Assembly (NCBI RefSeq): GCF_000003815.2
Contig: NC_049996.1
Location: forward strand, 13,877,936 to 13,901,004
DNA length: 23,069 nucleotides
DNA from: Branchiostoma floridae
Lineage: Eukaryota > Chordata > Leptocardii > Amphioxiformes > Branchiostomatidae
Reading direction: 5' to 3'
The notes under the pieces were generated by a model. That model had not been told where the DNA came from and did no database searches. It saw nothing but the letters and a program-made list of their open reading frames with translations. The first letter of the stretch is position 1. Every line of letters begins with the position of its first letter. The position numbers and the translations under genes were made by a program. Positions 7,510 through 16,752 of this stretch are shown piece after piece.

Positions 7510-9321
7510 ATGATTTCAGAACACCCTCGTTTTCTGATTCAAATCAGAAACAACCGTTACTGCGATTGGTTTGTGTTGTCCCTTGTCCTTTTTTTGGCGA
7601 TGCCCTGTACAGGAGTGCAAAATAATTATAACTGCAAAACAACTGCAATAGTAGGAGTAACGCTCGTCAACTGCAAGTTTTCACATCTAGGGTTACACGA
7701 CTTCCCTGTAGACGTACCACCAAATGTTACTAATCTCGACGTTTCGTTTAATAACATACGAAACCTCACATCCATTCCGTATCTGGGAAATCTACACTGG
7801 TTGGAATTAAAATGGAGTCGCATTGAAACTGTTTCCTGGGTTTCCCTCCGTGCTTTGCCGGTCTTGGAGTTTCTCTTCCTGAATTGGAACAAAATCACGC
7901 ACGTGAAATTAAGTATCGTTGCCAAATATCTCCCCAAACTCTTCATGGTGGACTTGTCAAACAACAGGATAAAGTCAGTCTCTGGAAACGACTTGGCTCT
8001 CCCCGCCTTGAGGAAGGCTCTTATTCTCAACAATCCATTCAACTGTGACTGTTCAATGATTTGGCTGATTAAAAAGCTCCGATGTCTACAAGAATGCGGG
8101 GCAAAGTTTGCTGATTGCTGTATTGGGTGTAATGCCTGCTTTCTCACTGCAAGTCGAAAGGGCGTCGACCAAGGGAGCTTTGTATGTGCCTCTCCTACCA
8201 GCATTCAAGGGCTTAAGTTGTCAGATGCTGCCAGAATTCTCACTACATGTGAGGAACCAACGTTCAAAAGTATACAAACGCCTGATTCGCCTCCCGGCCA
8301 TTTAACATTAACCACAGCCCACTATTCGTCCATTAACCATTCGCAAACGTGCCATAACATCAGTGACGCATCTTTGTCTGAGGTTCGAATGGCAAACACG
8401 CACATGGATATCGCAGCTGTAAATTGTTCTCAGCCCCCAACGGAAAACTTCACAAGAACCGTCTCTAACAAGACACTTACCGTGACACAAAGTTACTTCT
8501 TGCCGAGCAAATCAGCTGTTTCTCACACCGTAGTTTCCATTCCTCGGAGCAAGCCCACCCGAGCTTCACACATGGAGACCAGCAACCCAAAACTCACTCT
8601 CCCACAAATTGTCATCATTGCCACGACCAGTTTTCTGGCGTTAGTGTTTATATTGTACGTGACAATGAGGATGGTCAAATCTCGGTGCTCTGATGACGAT
8701 GACACTGCTGCCGTTGCCACCAATGGTATGATGATGCACCACGTCATCCCGCCCATCCAAAACACTATGTATGGAGGAACAAGACGACACACGGGCCATG
8801 GTACTGCTGCCGTTGCCACCAATGCTATGATGATGCACCACATCATCCCGCCAATCCAAAACACTATGTATGGAGGGACACGACGACAGCCAAACTCTAC
8901 GGACATGAGCCATGCCATACCACAACTTCCAGATTCTAACACCATATCAATGGATCAGATAGTCCCGCCAATAGTAAACACGTTATACCGTAGCACACAA
9001 ACACCAATGGACGTGATAAACAGTAATGACACTTCCACTTCCTCGTCACAGGATCCCCTGCCGTTACAAAGTACCGTTGACCGAAGCTGTCTCGGTTTAG
9101 TACCCTCACGCGCATTTCCTCACCAAAGGATGCCTGTGGCAGCCTCCGCCTCGGCAAGGCAAGTGAAAACGGATCCCAAGCTTTCCTCTAGGCCTTTGCC
9201 GGACCTGCCCGCAGGCGCAACCCTTCTTGGAGTTTGGAACATTGTATCTACCGATCCAGAAACAGACGAGGAGTCAGAACATGAATATGCAGAAATACAT
9301 GATTATGAGACAGTGCCTTGA
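7510..9321 (+). CDS. Single-exon LRR type I membrane receptor-like protein, 603 aa
   Basis: Intronless 603-codon frame. The N-terminus has a polar stretch then a hydrophobic segment at residues 20-35 (WFVLSLVLFLAMPC), a signal peptide. Residues about 72-176 hold four to five leucine-rich repeats (VTNLDVSFNNI, LHWLELKWSRI, LEFLFLNWNKI, LFMVDLSNNRI, LRKALILNNPF). Residues 176-247 form a Cys-rich C-terminal cap starting NPFNCDC, with an unusually Cys-dense middle (CCIGCNAC). A Ser/Thr-rich stalk with sequons follows, then a transmembrane helix at about 365-387. The cytoplasmic tail has two near-identical 28-residue repeats (399-426, 432-459; core IPPIQNTMYGGTRR), a weaker third (481-495), RPLPDLP at 561-567 and a C-terminal EYAEIHDYETVP. 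LRR ectodomains usually bind ligands or adhere; the tail suggests SH3/SH2 partners (inference). No TIR domain. It does not match a named gene I can recall. ATG context GCCATGA is moderate; no earlier in-frame ATG fits. Confidence 0.85.
   Translation: MISEHPRFLIQIRNNRYCDWFVLSLVLFLAMPCTGVQNNYNCKTTAIVGVTLVNCKFSHLGLHDFPVDVPPNVTNLDVSFNNIRNLTSIPYLGNLHWLELKWSRIETVSWVSLRALPVLEFLFLNWNKITHVKLSIVAKYLPKLFMVDLSNNRIKSVSGNDLALPALRKALILNNPFNCDCSMIWLIKKLRCLQECGAKFADCCIGCNACFLTASRKGVDQGSFVCASPTSIQGLKLSDAARILTTCEEPTFKSIQTPDSPPGHLTLTTAHYSSINHSQTCHNISDASLSEVRMANTHMDIAAVNCSQPPTENFTRTVSNKTLTVTQSYFLPSKSAVSHTVVSIPRSKPTRASHMETSNPKLTLPQIVIIATTSFLALVFILYVTMRMVKSRCSDDDDTAAVATNGMMMHHVIPPIQNTMYGGTRRHTGHGTAAVATNAMMMHHIIPPIQNTMYGGTRRQPNSTDMSHAIPQLPDSNTISMDQIVPPIVNTLYRSTQTPMDVINSNDTSTSSSQDPLPLQSTVDRSCLGLVPSRAFPHQRMPVAASASARQVKTDPKLSSRPLPDLPAGATLLGVWNIVSTDPETDEESEHEYAEIHDYETVP
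8704..8889 (+). repeat. In-frame tandem duplication in the LRR protein tail
   Basis: Two copies of about 84 bp separated by about 15 bp, encoding TAAVATN[GA]MMMHH[VI]IPPIQNTMYGGTRR at residues 399-426 and 432-459. Differences between copies are few. A decayed third unit (MDQIVPPIVNTLYRS) follows at about 8950-8995. Confidence 0.9.
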
Positions 9322-9784
9322 AAACCGTATTTTCAACTTAACCACAAAGGTATTTGCATAATGAAAATTGGATACTTATAAAATCGGCTACGATACTAAC
9401 AACTTGTACTCTTTTATATGCCGAATGCAAAACGTAGGGAATGTTTGCAGAAGCCGTTCACGACTTCTGAATTCTAGTGAGGTAATAGAATATTACAACT
9501 AGAAAGGCAGCATTTTCGTGAAAATGCGTAATGTTTCCCGGCGGTTTTAACGGTCAGTAGTCGACCGCTAAATTTTCATTGTAGCAACTTTTTGATTTCG
9601 CGAACCCACCCCCGTCACCCCCCCCCCTCCCTCTTACATTCACAAGCAAGCTCTGTTTCTTTACAAAAAAATGCAGAACAAAAAAAGTCCGAAATGCGGG
9701 TTTTGATGTTGTAGTCGCAAGACAAAGGTATTCTTATATCAAATGTATGTTTCCAAAGGAAAAAAAAAGACAACTGAACAAAAG
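9322..9784. other. 3' flank of the LRR gene
   Basis: Probable 3' UTR and intergenic DNA. Contains a C-rich tract at about 9606-9633 (CCCACCCCCGTCACCCCCCCCCCTCCC), which on the minus strand is G-quadruplex-capable. No gene seen. Confidence 0.3.
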
Positions 9785-9858
9785 TCTACCTACTCGGATT
9801 CGAACCCGGGTCGATCCAGCAACAAAAGCGTACGAATCAGGCCACTAGGCGCACAACT
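9785..9858 (-). repeat. Degenerate tRNA-like / tRNA-derived SINE fragment
   Basis: On the minus strand a B-box GGTTCGAATCC is preceded by a possible A-box region (TAGTGGCCTGATTCG) at tRNA-like spacing. The T-stem does not pair well (two of five pairs broken), so this is not a sound tRNA gene. A tRNA pseudogene or the head of a SINE is more likely. Confidence 0.4.
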
Positions 9859-11293
9859 ACATGTGGGAACTTTTAACAGGTATGGATATCTATTGCAACA
9901 GGTTCGTTCATAATTTCCAAGATTCCAAGGTCCAATTTTCTGAAGATAAATGTCTTTGTGTGAAAAGTTAGTGATCTCGTTCGTTACATAGTGCGTACTT
10001 CTTCCTAGACCGCCTGCTTGGTTTGCTTGAAGGCATGGCCGATTGGCTGACGCCCGAGGTTTTTGCTGCCATAACTTGTGTGAAAACGATGCCGAGTGCC
10101 ATTTTGTGACCTGTGCGATGATAGGTTTACCCCTGACGTATCCACAAGACAGTCAGAATGTCAGCCAATCAAAAAGCTGGAAACGTGGACTGCATGCTAC
10201 AGGTTCCATTTTTTCTGAGTTTTGATTGGTCGGGTGGAATAACTGTAGATATGCTATATGTTTCTTCCTTCGGGAAACATAAAAAAGAGGTGCTGACATA
10301 TTGTCTAACCTGCAAATATTTGTTGCTCACGACGGTATATATTTCAACTTCTTCAATAAAGGTAGACCTGCACTTTAAGGCATGTTTACATATATTTCAG
10401 TTTCATATATAGCTTCTCAGGTTACTATTTTCTCCTTAATATGTAAGTGATACCCTGCTAATATCTGTACTTTCAACTGCTGGTATCAAAACATGTATGT
10501 GTTGGCCGATTGCACGCGCCAACATAATTGCGTGTTATTTGAAGTCAACCTTTCCTTGCTGTAATTAGCCATAGTAGTCAGGAAGCCTATCAACCTCACT
10601 TCATAAAACGTGCCTATTCAATAGCTTCTCTCAGAAAATCAATCATATATCTCACCTACAAGAGGTGGGCAAACATCATTACGGTATAAATGGGCTTTAG
10701 AATGATGTATTGCGTCGTTATTGGGCTTATTTAGAAGCTATTTGTTGCCATGCTCCACATGATATTCTGCGAGAAGCACATGTTGTTTTCACATGTAATA
10801 AATGATTCATGTTTGTCAAAGAAGGGTGGTGTTTTGGCCCTGGGCTTAGCAGGTCTTTCCCAGTCTCTCCCAGAGTGTACAAGCCGGGTTTCCTCGGCAC
10901 CGTAAGCTTCTATCCCCGCCTGACCAACAGAGTCCACCTCGGTATGTCAAATCTTGTAGCGCCAATACCACATGCAGCGATGTCATTAGCTTGGCTGCCA
11001 ATCGTCTTTAGAGACCGACTTGGAAAAAATATGTAAGCGGTGGAATATTCTTGTACAATTAAAACCATTTTCGTAACACGTTGAGAGTTTGTGCAAGTTG
11101 TTCGTTCATGTCAACAACATCTCCGATACGCTATTGAATATTTTGGTTGATATGAAAAAAATGGCACGGATCATGCCGCCATGGAAACGTAGCAAAACAC
11201 ACATAGATTGAAAACCAGGGTAATTACGTCTTCATGGATAGGGAATGATTGGAAACACAGCAGGGGCCAGAATGCATACGCAGCTGCCATTAT
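9859..11293. other. Noncoding intergenic DNA
   Basis: No supported gene. An AATAAA at 10355-10360 is a possible distal polyadenylation signal of the LRR gene about 1.0 kb after its stop, but other readings are possible. Confidence 0.3.
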
Positions 11294-11635
11294 CAGGGCT
11301 CGAAATACCACCTGCATATGCAGGTTAGTGCAGGTAAAATTGGAGCTGTGCATTTCTGGTGTCTTCCTGCACCTAACCTGCACTGGTCCATTGACTGGGT
11401 TTTACACATAAATGCTATGATGTAGGTGTGTATATGGATTGTTATTAGTGGCACTAACTGTTACCACCTATAAAGTATAAATTAAAGAAAAAATAGCAAT
11501 GGTTCCTGAACAATTTCAGTTTGATCCATAGTTCTTAAATTCAAAGTGGCGCAGGTAAAGTTGGATTGTTGCGGGTGATTTTGAATGTCACCTGCACCAA
11601 CGTAGGTATGCAGAAAAAAAGTATTTCAAGCCCTG
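11294..11635. mobile_element. Nonautonomous TIR DNA element (MITE), 342 bp, with 6-bp target-site duplication
   Basis: Ends are CAGGGCTCGAAATAC and GTATTTCAAGCCCTG: 15-bp terminal inverted repeats, with mismatch. The element is flanked on both sides by CATTAT (11288-11293 and 11636-11641). Subterminal inverted copies of a TGCAGGTTAG/CTAACCTGCA motif lie near the left end (about 11320-11380). No transposase frame. Superfamily is not assigned; CAGGG ends resemble some hAT ends but hAT makes 8-bp duplications. It stands about 420 bp before the GPCR start codon. Confidence 0.8.
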
Positions 11636-11723
11636 CATTATGAAACGCCTCGCGAACAGGATATTGTCTAACTCACTGACGCCTTACACACCCACGTCTG
11701 GTCCTACCTGCTGCGACGTTCCC

Positions 11724-11783
11724 ATGGCAACAATCAACGTGAGCGTCCCCTCGCAACCGCATGCATGTACGTACGCCAATTAA
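11724..11783 (+). promoter_or_regulatory. Possible upstream ORF (19 codons) before the GPCR
   Basis: ATG at 11724 in the context CCCATGG opens a 19-codon frame (MATINVSVPSQPHACTYAN) ending at TAA 11781-11783, about 270 bp before the receptor start. Relevant only if the transcript begins upstream of it, which is unknown. Confidence 0.2.
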
Positions 11784-12055
11784 GCTTCATTTCCATGCAA
11801 AAATGTAGCCTGCAAACTTTACATAAGGCTTAAGACGGACTCGGTTCTTTGTTGCCCACGTATAGCATACACGTGGAGAGGAGGGCGCCGAGCGCTGGTA
11901 ATGATTCCATTCATACTCGAAATTTGTGAGGAACAACGACACAGAGGCGAAGTCAGTGCTGGTGGTTGTTCCGGGTCGCTTTGAGTGGCCATCACCGAAG
12001 ACTGCAAGCACACAGCTTGCTAGAGAAAGCATTGACGACGGTCCGTCCAAGTATC

Positions 12056-12394
12056 ATGATGGACGCATCAGCAGTGGGTTTGACTTATCCTGGTAATACC
12101 TCGGATGCAAACAGAACTGTAAACGGAACAAGCGAAGCGGACTGGAGGACCGAGGCCTCATTGGCCACCACATCAGTCAGCCTCGTACTCATCATGTCAG
12201 CGTCCCTGGTGTTGAACATCTTGGTGACTGTCGCCGTCGTCAGAGGGAGGCGGGGCCATAAGACGAACCACTCGCTTCTGATCCTGAACCTGACCATGTC
12301 CGGGCTAGTTTTAACAGTCGTCGGCATGCCGTTGTCTCTCATGTCCGTTTTCGACGGAGGAGCGGTGCTGAGTGAATTGGACAGACTTTGCAGT
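12056..12394 (+). CDS. Rhodopsin-family GPCR, exon 1 (N-terminus, TM1, TM2)
   Basis: First coding exon, 113 residues. Two adjacent ATGs (12056, 12059); the second has A at -3 and G at +4. An upstream in-frame extension to 11966 begins with TTG and lacks Met, so it is not used as the start. The extracellular N-terminus has three N-glycosylation sequons (NTS, NRT, NGT). TM1 is about residues 38-62 with the conserved Asn in SLVLNILV; TM2 is about 72-98 (LLILNLTMSGLVLTVVG). TM2 contains no acidic residue, so the sodium-site Asp 2.50 is missing. The exon ends DRLCS, with the conserved TM3 Cys, at donor AGT|GTGAGT, phase 0. Exons 1-3 together encode about 856 residues. Confidence 0.8.
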
Positions 12395-12962
12395 GTGAGT
12401 TGAAATTGTTTACTTCAGATTTCGTGATTCAGATTTATTTAGACAGGTTATTTAGTCCATTTATCCAGCACTGAATTTCTAACGTCTATTAAGTGACGTG
12501 TCAAGTGATCTGAAGACAGTGGTCAGAATAGGCACGTGGTCACCATGCACAAAATTATTAATTGATGGGTCAATAGGAGAAATAATCTGGGACCACCAAA
12601 AGTGGCTACAATATCCAGGTTTGAATTTAGACAGCCACAAAGACATCAATCTCGTATTCTCTCACGAGATTGAGACTAGACCATTCTCCGCGTCCAAGAT
12701 GTACTGACAGACATCGAAAATTTGGAGGTACTTTCTCTACCTTTAATAAACAGTCATTGTTCGAAGAAAATTGATAGTAACTTAAACATACGTGACTGAT
12801 GAACCTCTTCAACGACAAAGACATTGGTATTGAACGAAATCATTTTTTTTTTCGAGTGGCGTAAAATGCTGTTTGAATTAAGCGTCTTTCTGTGTCTTTC
12901 AATGCAATTTTCCTGATCCTAACGCCAACCTACAAAAATCAATCTACTCCTCTGCGTTTCAG
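12395..12962 (+). other. GPCR intron 1
   Basis: 568-bp intron, GTGAGT...TTTCAG, phase 0. Nothing else noted. Confidence 0.7.
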
Positions 12963-14979
12963 GTAAATGGCTTCGTGTCGGTGTTCTTGGCCCTGGCTAC
13001 CACCCTGTCTCTCTCGGCAATCGCTGTGGATCGCTACCTCGCCATTTGCAAAGCAACAAAGTACAAGGCTATTCTCACACCATGTCGTTTAAACATGGCA
13101 CTGATAGCTATCTGGATCGTATCTGCCATTGGTGGCCTTCCTCCTGTATTCGGTTGGGCCGAATTTGAGTACGACCCGGCTACGTATCACTGCTCCCCTG
13201 CTTGGCAGTCCCCACACGGTTTAGGTTATCGTATCTTTTGCCTACTCGTTGGCTTCATTCTTCCGATCACCGTTATGCTTGTCTGCTACACGCGTATCTT
13301 TATAACCGTTCGGAGAAGCAACAGAAGGGTCGCACCTTCAAAAGAACAGAACAATGCTATAGGTCGGCTTTTGGAAAACGGTACAACTGGATTGAAACAG
13401 TTGACTAGAACCAGCTCTATTCGCGGGGAGCGTCCTAGCAAGTGCCACAGCGAAGTCAAACTTCGGCTGGAGGGTGAAGAATCGACCACTGAAGAAAGGC
13501 AACAGGAGACAGTGTTCGCGATTAAACTCGAGTTGCGACGGACTAGTGAGAAAAATCGTGACACCCAAACCAGCAACGAGGATAGTGATGTCGACGCTAC
13601 TGTGGTAGGGTTACCGCAAAGGTGCGATGAAAAAGATGCTAGGAAATGTACCATTGACGGTGATGGCCAAATTGTAGTGAGGTTAAGAAACGACAGGTAC
13701 CTTGCCGTTCAGGACCCGTCTTCAACTAGCCTCAATACGGGAACAACAAGGAACATGTCTACACCACAACGTTCCATGTCAACGCAGCGTTTCGTGTCTC
13801 CAGTGCGTTCCTTGCCAATACACCGTCCAAAGTCAACGCCAAATTTCATGTCAACACAGAATTTAATGCCACCAACACAGAATTTGATGATAAAACAGCG
13901 TTCCGAGTCTCCAGTGCGTGCCTTGTCAATACATCGTCCAAATTCAACACTGAATACCATGTTAACACAGAATCCCATGACTGCACAGCCTACCATGTCC
14001 GCACAGCGTTCCATGTCAACGCTCTGTCCCGTGTCTGCAGTGCGTCGCATGTCGTTACAGAATTCCATGTCAATACTGAATTCCATGTCAACACCGAATT
14101 CCATGTCAACACAGAATTCCATGTCAAAACAGAATTCCTTGTCAACAAAGAATTCCATGTCAACAAAGTATCCAGTGTCTGCAGTGCGTCGCATGTCAAC
14201 ACAGAATTCCTTGTCAACACAGAATTCCTTGTCAACACAGAATTCCTTGTCAACACAGAATTCCATGTCAACTCAGAATTCCATGTCAACACAGATTCCC
14301 CTGTCTCCAGAGCGTTCCAAGTCGACACAGAATTCCTTGTCAATACAGCGTCCCATGTCAACACTACGTTCCATGTCAGTACCGAATTCCATATCAGTGC
14401 CGGGTTCCACGTCAACAAAGAATTCCATGCCATCAAAAAATTCCACGTCAACAGATAATTCCATGACCACACAGCGTCCCGAGTCTCCAGTGCAGTTAAA
14501 CTCAACACACAACCCGATGACAACACCGAATTCCTTGTCAACACAGCGTTCCATGTCAACACTACGTTCCATGTCAGTACCGAATTCCACGTCAACGCAG
14601 AATTCCATGACAACACAAAATTCCACGTCAACTCAGAATTCCATGTCAACACAGAATTTCATGTCAACACAGAATTCCTTGTCAACAAAGAATTCCTTGC
14701 CAACATCGAATTACACGTCAACACAGCGTTCCATGCCCACAGACATCTACTCCGGGTGCACAGACGGCATCGTAAACAATGCGTACATGAACAAAAGCGA
14801 TCGCAATGGTCTAACCGCCGGCGCGGCTAGCACCCCCGGCCACTTGTCCCCACCTCCGTCCTTCTTAGAGAGACACTTTGAGGAAAGGAGAAGCGTTGAC
14901 GTGCCTACAGCTTTCCATGTCAGCCAGATGAGGAGAGACCGCGACCAACAGAAAAAGGAGAGGAAAGTTGCCATTACCG
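12963..14979 (+). CDS. Rhodopsin-family GPCR, exon 2 (TM3-TM5 and giant third intracellular loop)
   Basis: Acceptor TTTCAG|GTAAATG, donor ACCG|GTATGT, phase 0 in and phase 1 out; 672 codons with no stop. TM3 ends in an intact DRY (AVDRYLAICKATKY). TM4 runs into GGLPPVFGW; extracellular loop 2 has the conserved Cys (YHCSPAW); TM5 has the Pro (GFILPITVMLVCYTRIF). The third intracellular loop is about 550 residues (usual size tens of residues), with a charged first part and then about 1 kb of Ser/Thr/Asn/Gln/Met repeats. It ends in KKERKVAITG, the usual basic entry to TM6. RRMS at about 14045 and 14190 fits the PKA pattern R-R-x-S. PPVFGW, ECL2 and the 7.49 change recall GPR161-type receptors, a tentative placement from memory. 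Confidence 0.85.
13756..14742 (+). repeat. Coding 18-bp minisatellite in the GPCR third loop
   Basis: About 1 kb built on AATTCCATGTCAACACAG and variants, encoding hexapeptides close to NSMSTQ (also NSLSTQ, RSMSTQ, NSTSTQ, RSMSTL). At 18 bp per unit this is roughly 55 units. Higher-order copies occur, for example CPVSAVRRMS/YPVSAVRRMS and the block TLRSMSVPNS twice (about 14360 and 14560). All indels keep the frame. Antisense frames of 220 and 185 codons across it are by-products of the repeat. Confidence 0.95.
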
Positions 14980-15270
14980 GTATGTAACCTACGTTTAAAA
15001 TCTTTAATTCAAACGTTTACAATTACAACACTAAGTATAAACTGGCTACGATTGAAGATCATCATAAGCGGTAAATTCACTCATGAAGAAAAATGGAAGT
15101 TGGCAATTTGTTTCAACTATGGTTAAAAGACATGCTGTGTATATTCAATGATATCTCAAAATCTAACACTTATTCCTTTGCCTTTGGAAACATATCCTAT
15201 CGATATGACAAGAGGATGGTAAGAAACCACTTTTACCGTTCTAATCCTTTACCAAATAGAATCGAAGCAT

Positions 15271-16080
15271 GCAATTCGATATCAATGATCAGACAAATGG
15301 ACGTATACATTCTACAATCAAAATCATTATCACATATTGCACGCTCTCATGAGTGTAACTGATGCGTATGCCATATGTAGTATCACCACAGGCATGTGTA
15401 AGTCATATTCAGAACTAGTCTAGTATTGCGTTGAACCTTTAACAGTAACGGGTTGCTTTTGATGTAAACAGTTCGTGACAACGCTTCGTGAGTGGACAAT
15501 TATAGTGCGGAGATGGTCAATAATGGCGACGATTTAATTTCCTGCAATGACGTACATGTTTATCCTATGGTAATTCCACCAAATGCAATAACTGTAAATG
15601 TTTCATGTTGTACTAGGTTAGTGCTTTGAACTCAATGTACGACAGTTCCGTAGTTTACTAATTATATAAAGTTACCTCTTAGTGCGTAAATGTTCCCTAT
15701 TCATGTAGGTATAAACGACGTACACATAGTATTATTTCACTTGTTATATAAAAGCAACTGCTATTTGAGAATTGATATTTCTCAATAACACAATATAGCA
15801 CAGATCTCGATAGCTAAATCTCGTTATGCATATGTGAATACCGATAAAATGTACACATATCTTTCCATATAAATCAAACAGATATCCATGCATGTATCTA
15901 CCAGTGGGCAAACAAGCACCACACGATAACGAGCATACGTATATCTTAGCAATTCGATATCAATGGTCAAAGAAATGGACGAATAGAACCCAAGTTATTA
16001 TTACATATTGCACGCTGTTTGGTGTGAAACTGATACGTATAACGTGATCAGGCATGGGTAACCCATATTCAGAACTTGTC
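15271..16080 (+). repeat. Intronic direct repeat, two diverged copies
   Basis: Copy 1 at 15271-15420 and copy 2 at 15949-16080 both begin GCAATTCGATATCAATG and share ACATATTGCACGCT, CTGAT.CGTAT, CAGGCATG.GTAA and CATATTCAGAACT. They are diverged with small indels. No coding content. Confidence 0.75.
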
Positions 16081-16296
16081 ATCATTAGTTCGCAAAGGAC
16101 CCCTTTATTGTACGTTCATTCCCTACCGGGTGCACCGGTTAAGTACAGGTATACAAATATTGATAATGCTTAAGTGCTACTTCACATCAAGTCTTTCAAC
16201 AGCCCCTCCGTTTTCAACGGGTTCAAAGCTCGTTGTTTGAAAGATATCCCTTTACATATAAATGATTAGCCTCTACCAGGCGGCTATCCGTGGATT

Positions 16297-16428
16297 GCTG
16301 GTCAAATAGTAGAAATTTGACCAATACTGCAATAGAAGGAATAGTATGCTCGGGCTGTCAGGACGAGGGAGTCCCCTTTCATACTATTCCTATCTCTATT
16401 TTTGTCCAATTTCTACTATCTGACCAGC
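16297..16428. repeat. Foldback / MITE-like inverted repeat, about 54-bp arms
   Basis: Arms at about 16297-16350 and 16375-16428: GCTGGTCAAATAGTAGAAAT and GGAATAGTATG on the left return in reverse complement on the right with several mismatches. It interrupts the sequence that is otherwise related to the spacer before the second TM6-exon copy, which suggests insertion after the duplication. Confidence 0.7.
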
Positions 16429-16477
16429 GATATGTTGAGCTTTGTAAAAGTTAATAAATAATATAGTTTAAACATAG

Positions 16478-16554
16478 GTACGATGCTGGTACTTACGTAC
16501 ATCACTTGCTGGGGACCCTATGCCATCATCAACATACAGTCCACCACGTCTTAA
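16478..16554 (+). CDS. Extra TM6-exon copy 1 (candidate alternative terminal exon)
   Basis: Acceptor ACATAG|GT, entered in phase 1 like the main last exon. It reads GTMLVLTYITCWGPYAII, then NIQSTTS and TAA at 16552-16554, so it keeps the CWGPY toggle motif of TM6 but ends before TM7. An ATTAAA polyadenylation hexamer lies at 16606-16611. If spliced from exon 2 it gives a receptor truncated after six helices; otherwise it is a decaying exon duplicate. The motifs are seen; use is inference. Confidence 0.4.
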
Positions 16555-16605
16555 TAGCTCCTCTGTTTTCACAGCATGTTGTTTGAAAGAAAACACTTAA
16601 CATAT

Positions 16606-16611
16606 ATTAAA
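16606..16611 (+). terminator. Possible poly(A) signal ATTAAA after TM6 copy 1
   Basis: Second most common animal polyadenylation hexamer, 52 bp after the stop of copy 1. Could be chance in AT-rich DNA. Confidence 0.25.
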
Positions 16612-16631
16612 TGTTCTTGTTTCGAACATAG

Positions 16632-16729
16632 GTGCAATGCTGGTACTAGCGTACATCACTTGTTGGGGACCCTACGCCATCATTAACATACAGTCCACAA
16701 CGTGCAAGGACGTTATATCAGATATCTGA
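16632..16729 (+). CDS. Extra TM6-exon copy 2 (candidate alternative terminal exon)
   Basis: Acceptor ACATAG|GT, phase 1. It reads GAMLVLAYITCWGPYAIINI, then QSTTCKDVISDI and TGA at 16727-16729. Over the 23 codons shared with the main exon there are eight nucleotide differences, seven of them synonymous. The tail and stop come from a palindrome (16706-16742) inserted where homology with the main exon ends. AATAAA follows at 16753-16758. It would encode a receptor ending just after TM6 with an 11-residue novel end. Use needs transcript evidence. Confidence 0.45.
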
Positions 16730-16742
16730 TATAATGTCCTTG
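16706..16742. repeat. Palindrome ending TM6 copy 2
   Basis: AAGGACGTTATATCAGATAT and ATCTGATATAATGTCCTT form an almost perfect inverted repeat with essentially no loop. The offset between copies 2 and 3 (187 bp) exceeds that between 1 and 2 (154 bp) by about the palindrome length. Confidence 0.75.
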
Positions 16743-16752
16743 ACCACGTGTT

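Larger units (their letters stand above)
14980..16477 (+). other. GPCR intron 2 up to the first TM6-exon copy
   Basis: GTATGT donor. Holds a direct repeat (15271-15420 / 15949-16080), a foldback element (16297-16428) and, at about 16171-16260, sequence related to the interval before the second TM6 copy (about 16535-16620). Confidence 0.6.

Noticed and set aside
7626-8204. 192-codon minus-strand frame
   Set aside because: It is the antisense of the LRR coding region, with no domain of its own.
11966-12055. N-terminal extension of the GPCR frame
   Set aside because: It begins with TTG and has no ATG; the ATGs at 12056/12059 give a normal glycosylated N-terminus.
13709-14652. Antisense frames of 185 and 220 codons opposite the GPCR loop
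   Set aside because: They are forced by the 18-bp repeat; they lack any start or splice context, and the plus-strand exon explains the region.
15093-15362. 89-codon frame in GPCR intron 2
   Set aside because: Part of it is the intronic direct repeat and it has no protein-like features.
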